Shown here: positions 1 to 6,700 of the stretch, piece by piece
Layout of the letters: each line of letters starts with the position of its first letter
Numbering within the stretch: position 1 is the stretch's first letter
Source: JALQTD01 sp965657495
GTDB taxonomy: Bacteria; Bacteroidota; Bacteroidia; Flavobacteriales_D; Sanyastnellaceae
Reading direction: 5' to 3'
DNA: 12,422 bases
NCBI GenBank assembly: GCA_965657495.1
Contig: CBFHPD010000086.1
Location: 1-12,422 of the forward strand
Made by a program: the position numbers and the translations under genes
Notes under the pieces: generated by a model
What the model was told of the DNA's origin: nothing
Databases searched by the model: none
What the model saw: the letters and a program-made list of their open reading frames with translations, nothing else

Positions 1-1
1 G

Positions 2-445
2 GCGTCACAGTGGTTAAAGGCGCCGTACCCGTTGACGGGGCGGGTGGTCCGGGGCGAAGGACGGGGGCGGCAGTGGGGCATTCCGACGGCGAATTTGGCC
101 CCCACCTTGCACTTGAAACTCGTGCCAGCCGAAGGCGCCTACGCCTGCTGGGCCCACATCGATGGCGAGCAGCAACCCCACCCCGCGATGGTCAACATCG
201 GGCGGCGGCCCACGGTTTCAGCCACGGGTGAACGCAGCATCGAAGCGCACCTGCTGGGCGTCGAACGCGACCTGTACAGCTCCACCTTGCAGCTCCATTT
301 CATCGATCGGCTCCGGCCCGAGCAACGCTTCAACAGTGCGGAGGCGTTGGTGGCACAATTGCAGCTGGACCGGGAACAGACCGCCGCGATTTGCGCCCAA
401 GCCGCTGAGCCCCAACCGCTCTTCAACCCTACCTTTCCGGCATGA
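2..445 (+). CDS. ribF: Bifunctional riboflavin kinase/FAD synthetase, C-terminal part (5' end outside window)
   Basis: RibF phosphorylates riboflavin to FMN and adenylates FMN to FAD in the cytoplasm. Only the last 147 residues are visible, which is the riboflavin kinase domain; the N-terminal FAD synthetase domain lies upstream of the window. The frame is open from base 2 and shows family landmarks: a 'LTGRVVRGEGRGRQWGIPTANL' type entry (about residues 11-32 of the visible part, with the PTAN nucleotide/Mg-binding motif), then 'VNIGRRPTV', 'IEAHLLG', 'DLYSSTLQLHF' and a C-terminal 'LRPEQRFNSAEALVAQLQLD' helix region. The stop codon TGA (443-445) shares bases with the ATG of the next gene (ATGA), so the two are probably translationally coupled. 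The tail after the kinase fold is short and looks complete. Identification of the domain is secure; the upstream half is inferred. Confidence 0.95.
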   Translation, partial: ASQWLKAPYPLTGRVVRGEGRGRQWGIPTANLAPTLHLKLVPAEGAYACWAHIDGEQQPHPAMVNIGRRPTVSATGERSIEAHLLGVERDLYSSTLQLHFIDRLRPEQRFNSAEALVAQLQLDREQTAAICAQAAEPQPLFNPTFPA

Positions 446-1095
446 AGCGGAGCCTGATCGCCCTTGCTTGCCTCGTATTTGCTGCGGCGAACACCCTCGC
501 CACGGCCCAAACCGACAGCCTCGTATTCCCGGCATTCGAGCCGCTCGAAGCGGGGGGCACGGGGTGGGAGCGCGCGCCGCTTTACACCTCACTCAAGGAG
601 GCCCTCGCCGTCGAGGATCCGCGGACCATATACCGCCTCGACCTGAGCCGCAACCGCCTGAAAGAGGTGCCTGAATCGTTGGCCCGTTTCACGGAATTGC
701 GGGAATTGCGCCTCGACCGGAACAAACTCACGGAACTGCCTGCGTTCCTGTCCACCTTCGTGCACCTCGAAGTGTTCTCGGCGGAGGAAAACGCACTGAC
801 GGCCTTTCCAGAGGCCGTTTGGTCGTGGCCACGCATCAGGGAACTGCACCTGGGCGACAACTGGATCGAAGCCATCCCCCTCAACATCGACGCCTGCGCC
901 AACCTGGAAGTCCTGGGGTTGTGGTCCAACGTCATCGGCACCTTCCCAGCCTCGCTGAGCGAACTGCCCGCCCTGCGCCGCCTCGATTTGCTCAACAATG
1001 AAATGACCGCGGAGGAACAAGAGCTGCTGCGGATCTGGTTGCCGGATGTGCACCTCGACCTGTCACAACCCTGCCGCTGTGAGTTCGAAGATTGA
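442..1095 (+). CDS. Exported leucine-rich-repeat protein of unknown function
   Basis: A 217-residue protein. Residues 1-23 form a signal peptide (MKR, hydrophobic core, cleavage probably after TAQ). No lipobox cysteine follows, so the mature protein should be periplasmic or exported rather than a lipoprotein. Residues about 63-200 hold six leucine-rich repeats with an exact 23-residue period: the conserved Asn falls at 71, 94, 117, 140, 163 and 186, and the repeats follow the pattern LxxLxLxxNxLxxLPxxL. The third repeat is degenerate (VFSAEEN). The protein ends with a CRCEFED tail carrying two cysteines. I see no catalytic domain and no T9SS C-terminal sorting domain. LRR proteins of this type usually bind other proteins; the partner is unknown. 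The start overlaps the ribF stop by 4 bp and the end overlaps the proposed pnuC start by 17 bp. Confidence 0.85.
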   Translation: MKRSLIALACLVFAAANTLATAQTDSLVFPAFEPLEAGGTGWERAPLYTSLKEALAVEDPRTIYRLDLSRNRLKEVPESLARFTELRELRLDRNKLTELPAFLSTFVHLEVFSAEENALTAFPEAVWSWPRIRELHLGDNWIEAIPLNIDACANLEVLGLWSNVIGTFPASLSELPALRRLDLLNNEMTAEEQELLRIWLPDVHLDLSQPCRCEFED

Positions 1096-1627
1096 GCGCC
1101 TCGAGCCCCTCGCCGCCGCAGTGAACGTGGCCTACACCGTCTTGTACTTGCAAGAATCGGTCGCTGCTTTTCCCGTTGCTGCGGCCGGCGCGGGGTTGTT
1201 CGGCTGGATTTGCTGGAAGAAGGGAATGCTCGCGGAAACGGCGCTCTGGGCGTTTTACGTCGCGTTTGCGGGGTACGGCTGGATGACGACCTCTGCGGGG
1301 TGGCCCGCGCCCGTGGTTCATGCCTGGTGGGCACATGCGTTGTCGGTGGCCGGCATCGCCTTCGGCAGTTGGTTGCTCACAGGGGCGCTGAAGCGCTTGG
1401 GCGAACGGACGGCGGTCGGCTGGGACGCCTTCACCACGGTGAGCAGCCTCGTCGCCACGGGGTGGATGCTGGCGTTTGACCCCATCAATTGGTGGTATTG
1501 GATGGTCATCAATGCCGCGTCCGTTTTGCTGTATCTCCGCAACGGATTGCGTTGGGGCGCGGCGCTTTTCACGCTGTACACGCTCCTCGCGGTGGAGGGC
1601 TGGTTTGACCTGTTCAATTGGATTTGA
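1079..1627 (+). CDS. pnuC: PnuC-family vitamin transporter (nicotinamide riboside/nicotinamide mononucleotide transporter)
   Basis: A 182-residue integral inner-membrane protein with about six to seven hydrophobic segments. PnuC proteins move nicotinamide riboside (some relatives move thiamine or riboflavin) by facilitated diffusion; cytoplasmic phosphorylation traps the substrate. Family features are the early 'YVAFAGYGW' segment (60-68), 'DAFTTVSSLVATGWML' (116-131) and a tryptophan-rich stretch 'INWWYWMVINAASVLLYLRNG' split around residues 136-156, followed by a last helix ending in GWFDLFNW. I chose the GTG at 1079 because the membrane domain starts soon after it. An in-frame ATG at 1046 would add eleven residues (MCTSTCHNPAA) that come from reading the LRR gene's end out of frame, but it cannot be excluded. 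The NadR-like kinase follows 5 bp downstream, which favours nicotinamide riboside over thiamine. No riboswitch is visible upstream. Confidence 0.85.
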   Translation: MSSKIERLEPLAAAVNVAYTVLYLQESVAAFPVAAAGAGLFGWICWKKGMLAETALWAFYVAFAGYGWMTTSAGWPAPVVHAWWAHALSVAGIAFGSWLLTGALKRLGERTAVGWDAFTTVSSLVATGWMLAFDPINWWYWMVINAASVLLYLRNGLRWGAALFTLYTLLAVEGWFDLFNWI

Positions 1628-1632
1628 ACGAC

Positions 1633-2163
1633 ATGAAGCGCTCAGGCCAAATCACGTTCACAGGCGTCGAGTCATCCGGAAAAACCACCCTTTCGCAGCG
1701 CCTCGCCGACGCCACAGCTTGGCCCCTCCTCCCGGAACTCGCCCGCACCGACCCCGCGGTGGTGGCCGACCGCTGCACCCACGCCGACCTCGAGCGCCTG
1801 CTGCTCGCTCAACACCACCAAGCCACGCGATGCGCCCAACACGGCCCCGTCTTCTGCGACACCGGCGCTGTCGTCCTGTCCATCTGGAGCGAAGTCCGCT
1901 TCAACCGCCCGCTTCCACGGGCCGAAGCCATCGCCCGCACCCCGGCGCTCTACCTCTTGACCGCCCCCGACCTGCCCTGGGAACCCGACCCGCTCAGGGT
2001 CAACCCTGATCCCGCCGAACGCGCCGAGCTCCACGAACGGTACCTCCACCGACTCGCCGCCTGGGACCTCCCCTACGTCCAGATACGCGGAAACGCCCTC
2101 GAGGGGCGTTTCCAACAGGCCGTCACGGCCTTGCGTCAAGCGGGGTTCGCAATCAGCGAATGA
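1633..2163 (+). CDS. NadR-like P-loop kinase, probable ribosylnicotinamide (nicotinamide riboside) kinase
   Basis: A 176-residue cytoplasmic AAA_28/NadR-type ATPase. It carries a Walker A loop GVESSGKTT (11-19), a downstream PELAR element (34-38) resembling the conserved E-x-AR of NadR kinase domains, a Walker B-like FCDTG (74-78), and 'YLLTAPDLPWEPDPLR' (107-122), which matches the NadR pattern for the segment that ends in a conserved Arg before the lid. The likely reaction is ATP-dependent phosphorylation of nicotinamide riboside to NMN. The nucleotidyltransferase domain of full-length NadR is absent, so NMN would need adenylation by another enzyme. The ATG at 1633 lies 5 bp after the pnuC stop; an in-frame TTG at 1618 would add five residues and overlap pnuC. 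The adjacency to pnuC supports a salvage role. The exact substrate is inferred, and a thiamine-related kinase remains possible. Its 3' end overlaps tonB tail to tail by 11 bp. Confidence 0.78.
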   Translation: MKRSGQITFTGVESSGKTTLSQRLADATAWPLLPELARTDPAVVADRCTHADLERLLLAQHHQATRCAQHGPVFCDTGAVVLSIWSEVRFNRPLPRAEAIARTPALYLLTAPDLPWEPDPLRVNPDPAERAELHERYLHRLAAWDLPYVQIRGNALEGRFQQAVTALRQAGFAISE

Positions 2164-2857
2164 TGAACTTCACCGGAATCGTGTACTGCACACTCACCGA
2201 CTTTCCGCGCTGCTCGCCCGGCTCGAACTCCGGCAGGCTCTCCACCACGCGGATGGCCTCCTTGTCGAGGCGGGGGTCCACCTCGCGCAACACCTTCACA
2301 TCGCGCACCTTGCCGTCCTTGCCGACGACAAAATAAACGAACACCGTGCCTTGGATGCCGGCATCCTTCGCAATCGGCGGGTACTTTGTGTTGGAGGACA
2401 CGTAGCGGATGATCTCCATCTGCGTGCACTGGTGGCGCTCGTCGCCACGCATGGACTTGCAATCGCCGAGGGCGGGCATGTTCTCCACGACCATGAAGGG
2501 GATGTCTTCTTCGACCTCCTCTTCCATCTCCTCGATGATCTCAATTTCCGTGTCTTCGTCGAGTTCAATGTCCTCGATTTCGAGCTCCTCCTCGATTTCC
2601 TCCTCGTCGTCCACGATCTCGATCACCGTCGTTTGTTGCGGCGGAGGCGGGGGGGGCGGCGGCTGAACGATGTTCACCGGAATCTCCTCGTCTTCGAGCA
2701 GATCCGCCTCGAAATCAATGGCTTGGATAATGGCCACGTCGTATGACGTCCACGCCAAAGCCGAGAGCAAGAGCGACAGGGAAGCGATGAAACCCAAGGC
2801 CCGCCACGCGGTGCGCTTGTTTTCCAAATCGGCTTCCGGGGTTTTACGACTCAACAT
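2153..2857 (-). CDS. tonB: TonB-family energy transducer with acidic periplasmic linker
   Basis: A 234-residue inner-membrane-anchored protein that should pass proton-motive-force energy from ExbB/ExbD to outer-membrane TonB-dependent transporters. A short basic N terminus (NKRTAWR) precedes one transmembrane helix (about 19-37). A periplasmic linker follows, with eight consecutive prolines (66-73) and a strongly acidic stretch (about 81-119) made mostly of Glu, Asp and Ile. Two cysteines (133 and 144) flank a short loop that could be disulfide-bonded, a common trait of Bacteroidota TonB proteins. The TonB C-terminal domain occupies about 150-234: KYPPIAKDAGIQGTVFVYF, then GKDGKV, ending in VQYTIPVKFIIR. 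The leader just upstream is A-rich (CAAAAGCAAACGC), a typical Bacteroidota start context. The gene is last in the minus-strand run, 132 bp after the VanZ-like gene, so it may have its own promoter. exbB/exbD are not in the window. Confidence 0.92.
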   Translation of the reverse strand: MLSRKTPEADLENKRTAWRALGFIASLSLLLSALAWTSYDVAIIQAIDFEADLLEDEEIPVNIVQPPPPPPPPQQTTVIEIVDDEEEIEEELEIEDIELDEDTEIEIIEEMEEEVEEDIPFMVVENMPALGDCKSMRGDERHQCTQMEIIRYVSSNTKYPPIAKDAGIQGTVFVYFVVGKDGKVRDVKVLREVDPRLDKEAIRVVESLPEFEPGEQRGKSVSVQYTIPVKFIIR

Positions 2858-2876
2858 GCGTTTGCTTTTGTGCGCC

Positions 2877-2884
2877 CGAAATTA
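2877..2884 (-). promoter_or_regulatory. Weak candidate Bacteroidota -7 promoter element for tonB
   Basis: On the minus strand TAATTTCG matches the Bacteroidota sigma-ABfA -7 consensus TAnnTTTG at all but one fixed position. It lies about 19 bp before the tonB ATG, which would give a very short leader. No good TTTG -33 box is found at the expected 19-23 bp spacing, so this is only a candidate. It is listed because the 132-bp gap is the only place in the minus-strand gene run with room for a separate promoter. Confidence 0.25.
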
Positions 2885-2960
2885 GGGATTCTTCCCGGAT
2901 TGAGCGCGCGATGAACGGAAAATGAATGGGCGACCGGACGATTTAACGTTCTGGGCACCT

Positions 2961-2991
2961 GATTTGGTCTATGCAAAAAGCAGGCCAAATC
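2961..2991. repeat. Inverted repeat at the end of the VanZ-like gene, possible terminator or operator
   Basis: Arms GATTTGGTCT (2961-2970) and AGGCCAAATC (2982-2991) pair over 10 bp around an 11-nt spacer. The outer seven pairs are perfect. The one imperfect pair would be G-U in plus-strand RNA and C-A in minus-strand RNA. The right arm overlaps the TGA stop of the minus-strand VanZ-like gene. A run of five T lies in the loop (minus strand), not after the stem, so this is not a classic intrinsic terminator. It could be an mRNA 3'-end hairpin, an attenuator between the upstream operon and tonB, or a protein-binding dyad. Confidence 0.4.
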
Positions 2992-3397
2992 ACTCCCCGC
3001 CCGGCCACACCCGATACACCCACCGGTAGGTGAGCCACGCCACCCCGACGCCCAGCGCATCCGCCAGCACGTCCCAACCGTCCGCGTAACGGCCCGGGCA
3101 AAACGCTCCCTGCACCCACTCGAGCACGATGCCGTATGCGAGGCACCCGACCAACGCGTACCAACGGCCACGCTCCATCAGCCCCGATTTTCCCAAACCG
3201 ACCAAAGTGCTGTGTGCCAACGTGGCGAACAGTCCCAAGTGGATGAACTTGTCGGCCTGCAAGGCGTCGAGCCAGGAAGCATGGGCAATTTCAGAACCGG
3301 GCAAAGCGTGCAACGCCCCGACGAGGAAGGCGACGAAGACCGGAACCACCGCATGCCGCAATCGCGGGCGCTTGGCCGTGGTCTTCGTGGCGTACAT
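2990..3397 (-). CDS. VanZ-like family membrane protein
   Basis: A 135-residue inner-membrane protein of the VanZ-like family, with about four hydrophobic segments (roughly 15-32, 51-68, 78-95 and 109-127). Family motifs visible are DKFIHLGLFATL (49-60), E93-W-V-Q in the third segment, and the charged loop GRYADGWDVLADALG (102-116) that matches the conserved R-x-x-D-x-x-D-x-x-A-N-x-x-G signature with Asp in place of the usual Asn. VanZ itself gives low-level teicoplanin resistance, but the biochemical role of these short homologues is not established, so no resistance claim is made here. The frame extends upstream into gcvH to 3484, but the ATG at 3397, 2 bp after the gcvH stop, is the sensible start: the extra residues are low-complexity and come from antisense-like reading of gcvH. 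It is probably co-transcribed with gcvH. Confidence 0.82.
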   Translation of the reverse strand: MYATKTTAKRPRLRHAVVPVFVAFLVGALHALPGSEIAHASWLDALQADKFIHLGLFATLAHSTLVGLGKSGLMERGRWYALVGCLAYGIVLEWVQGAFCPGRYADGWDVLADALGVGVAWLTYRWVYRVWPGGE

Positions 3398-3399
3398 GG

Positions 3400-3777
3400 T
3401 TAGCCGACGTGTGCGCTGTACGCCGCCGCGTCCATCAACGCCTCCACGGCTGCCGCATCCCCCACCTTCACCTTGATCAACCAACCGGCCCCGTAAGGAT
3501 CCGAGTTCACGAGCGACGGGTCGTCCTCAATGGCCGCATTGAACTCCAGCACCTCTCCGCCACACGGCATGAACAGGTCGCTCACCGTCTTGACTGCCTC
3601 GATGGTGCCGAAGACCTCCTCCGCATCCAAGGACTCCCCTTCGGTGTCCACTTCCACGAAGACGATGTCCCCCAATTCTCCCTGCGCGAAATCCGTGATG
3701 CCGATGACGGCCACATCGCCTTCGAGGCGCACCCACTCGTGCTCCTTCGTGTAACGCAACTCTGCTGGAATGTTCAT
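3400..3777 (-). CDS. gcvH: Glycine cleavage system H protein
   Basis: A 125-residue cytoplasmic lipoyl carrier protein. In the glycine cleavage system it shuttles the aminomethyl group and electrons between the P, T and L proteins on a lipoyl-lysine. The sequence is full length and canonical: RYTKEHEWVR (8-17), GITDFAQGELGDIVFVE (26-42), and the lipoylation site GTIEAVKTVSD with Lys63 as the modified residue. It continues with GEVLEFN and ends around PYGAGWLIKVKV. The partner genes gcvP and gcvT are not in the window, which is normal for Bacteroidota where they are dispersed. It starts 17 bp after the sprA stop and ends 2 bp before the VanZ-like gene, so it is likely transcribed with sprA. 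An AT-rich TAATTTAG in the 17-bp spacer resembles a -7 box but has no partner at the right distance. Confidence 0.97.
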   Translation of the reverse strand: MNIPAELRYTKEHEWVRLEGDVAVIGITDFAQGELGDIVFVEVDTEGESLDAEEVFGTIEAVKTVSDLFMPCGGEVLEFNAAIEDDPSLVNSDPYGAGWLIKVKVGDAAAVEALMDAAAYSAHVG

Positions 3778-3794
3778 GGCGGCTAAATTACACG

Positions 3795-6700
3795 TTACTG
3801 ATTCAAATTGAATCGAAGCGACACACCGGAATTGATGTTCGACGTCGCGAAGGAAGTCGAGATGTACGGATCGGTGATCTGGTGGTCGTAGAACGCGCGC
3901 AAGGTCAACTTGGAAGACACTTCGAGGTCCGCCGAGAACTTGATGGAGACGAGCTTTTGGCCCGCGGTCACTTGGTTCTGGCGTTCCTGCATCTTGCGGA
4001 TGATGGTTGAATTGTCGCGGATGTTGATGTCGCAGCGCAGCACGAGGTCCGTCTCGTCGAGCATTTGGACCGGCAGTTTGCCGTGCGTGCGCAGGAACGG
4101 GTTGGGGATGTTGCGCACGGTGTAGCCGGTGCCGATGACCAGCGTGTTGCTCTTCGTTTCCGTGATTTGGTAGTTGGTCAAACCGAAGACCACGTTCCGA
4201 TCGCGTTTGAGCTCCACCTTCAACTGCGGCTCGCTTTCGTTCGCCGCGTTCAGCGTCATGTCCACCCCGATGAGCGGCGACAACTGCTCGGAAATGGCCA
4301 CCGTGTTGTACTGGCGGGAAGAGATGAAGTTGCCAAAATCGCTCTGGTCAAACGCCGTTGGCAGCCCCGTCAGCGGATCTTCCTCGTAACTCAGGTTGGT
4401 CAAGTAGCTCGTCGTCAACGTCGAGCGGTAACTGTGATTCAAATTGAATCGCTTGAAGTACTGCTTGAAGAAGGGGCTCTTCGTGAAGCCGTCGAAGCTG
4501 ATGCGCCAGTTGGGGGCCACCGGCGTGTTGAACACGTCGAGGTCCACGTCCTTCGGATCCACCCCCATGTAAGCTGCCATGAAAGCGGGTATGGTCACCT
4601 CTTGCGAGGTCGGGCCCCACCCGAGGTAGTAGCCGTTCGCTTCGGGTTCGTCCAATTGATAGGACTGGTCGTTGAGGCGGTCGGAGATGGTCAACCGGTT
4701 CAACAGGAAGTCCCCCCAAATGTCCGAATCGAAGTTCTCGTCGTCTTTCGCAAAGGCGGTCGGCCACGAGAAGATGGTCGAGCTGAACTGGCCCGTTTCG
4801 TTGGGGCTTTCGTTCAACCAATCTTGCAAATCCTCGTTGTACCGGTAGAAACTCGTGTAGTTCCGGGTTACGTTGCGGTTTGCCGTCAGCTCCACCTTCA
4901 AGTGCTTGATGGGCTGTAAGTTCGCCCGGGCATTGAAGGTCTCGGTGTACGTTTCAGTGAACTGCTGGTTCAAGTTCGGCTGCGTCACGAGCCACCCTTG
5001 ATCGGCCGCAAAGCGGGCATAGTCACCGGTCCGGTCGCCGAGGAGGTTCGTGTTTTGGTTCCCCACAAGGAACTCCCAACCCGGCGCACTGAAGTCATCA
5101 TCGAAGCCCGCATAGCGCGCCCGCTGCGCATAACCCGGCAAGAGCATGCCCTCGTTCCGGCTGTACGTCGCGCTCACGTTCTCCACCATCATGATCATCC
5201 GCAAGAGGTGCTCGAGCGGGTTGATTTCCAACTTGATTTTCTCCTCTTCCGTGTTGCCAAACCCATCGCGGTCTTCGTTGTTGATGTCCCGCGTGGGCCG
5301 ACGTGGAGCACGCGGCGGCGACAAGATGTCCTTCAAGAACGGCACCTTGTTGTACAAGTTGAGGAAATTCGCTTGGTAGTTCAAGCTGAGCTTCCGCGAG
5401 TTCTGAATGGTGTTGCCGATCGTGTCCTGCGAGAACGGCGCGCGGTCCCACCGGTACGTCCCTTCGTACTGGGCGTCCCCCGTCATGAAGTTGACGAGCG
5501 GCAACTTGTCAAACGGCAAGCGGTACCGGCCGTTGATGGTGTGGTTGTAGGTCGTGACTTCCCCTGCATTGCGCAGGTTGTTGACCACCGTGTCGCGGTA
5601 GGCATTGAACGCGTCGATGTTGTCCCGGTCGATGACGCCCACAGGTTCGCCCACCAAGGCCTGCGCCCCCGCGTTGAAATCGAAGGTCAGCGCCTGGGTC
5701 AAATCGTATTTCACCGTGTAGTTCCGCGCCCAATTCCACGACTTGAGCACCTGGGTGTTGATGAGCAAACCGGTGTTCACGCCCAGCAACGCCTCGGTGT
5801 TGTTGCGCACCCGGTTCGTTTCGTACCGCCGGTCCATTTGGGTGGAAGCGGTGAACTGCTTGATGCCGAGGTAGAAATTGAAATCTGTGAGCCATTTGAA
5901 GAAGGCCACGTCCTGCAGGAACCCGATGCTGCCGAAGGGCTTGAACTGGTGCGGGCTGTTCGAGAAGTTATAGGTCAAACCGCCGTGGTGTTCCCGGTTG
6001 ATTTGGAACTCCGTGTTCACATCGCGCCGGTACGTCTCGTTGAAGCTGTAATTCCCGGTGAAATTGCCCGGCTTCAAGAAGCTGAACATGCGCAGGATGC
6101 CCGACGACGAACCGCCGCCGCCGCCACGGGCACCGCCGCCGCCGCCACGCGCACTGCCGCCGCCGCGTTCCCCGCCCCCCATGGAAGCGGACACGGTTTC
6201 GCTGCCGCCACCGCGGCCCGCATTGCGGTCCTTGGAGCCGCCACCACCGCCGCCGAGCTGCGGATTGATCTTGATGCTGGAGAAGTTGATCGAGCGGAGG
6301 CGCTGCACGGATTTGGCCTGCTCACGCCGCTCGGTCGAAAGCCCCTCCTGCTGCGCCATTTCCAAATCCGGGCTCAACGGATCGTACTGCGGCGTCGAAA
6401 TCTGCTCGCTGAAGCCCACGTACATCGGCATCGTGATGCCCAAGCGCTTCGGCAACACCTTGCCCAACTGGATCGTGCCCGAAGCGTCGAGCCCCTGCAA
6501 CGTCTCCTGCTGGCGATCCTGCACGCGGTCCTCGAGCCCGCCGAACCCCGGCACGCTCATGTTCGCCGCCACACTGACGTTCGCCAGGTCCGCCAGTTTC
6601 GCGTTCATCTGCGCCACCACAGCCCAGCCGCCTTCCTCGTTGAAGTCAGAAAGCCGCAACTCGTTCACCCACACCACGGCACACTTGCTCAGCCCGTCGT

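Noticed and set aside
582..1334. 250-codon minus-strand open frame opposite the LRR and pnuC genes
   Set aside because: Arg/Ser/Pro-rich low-complexity translation, crossing two well-supported genes on the other strand.
2409..2666. Plus-strand Ser-rich open frame ending in a run of glycines
   Set aside because: It is the complement of the acidic and polyproline linker of tonB; the low complexity is a by-product of that linker.
3398..3484. Longer start for the VanZ-like gene reaching into gcvH
   Set aside because: The extra 29 residues are Gly/Arg-rich out-of-frame gcvH sequence; the ATG at 3397 sits just after the gcvH stop and gives a normal VanZ-like N terminus.
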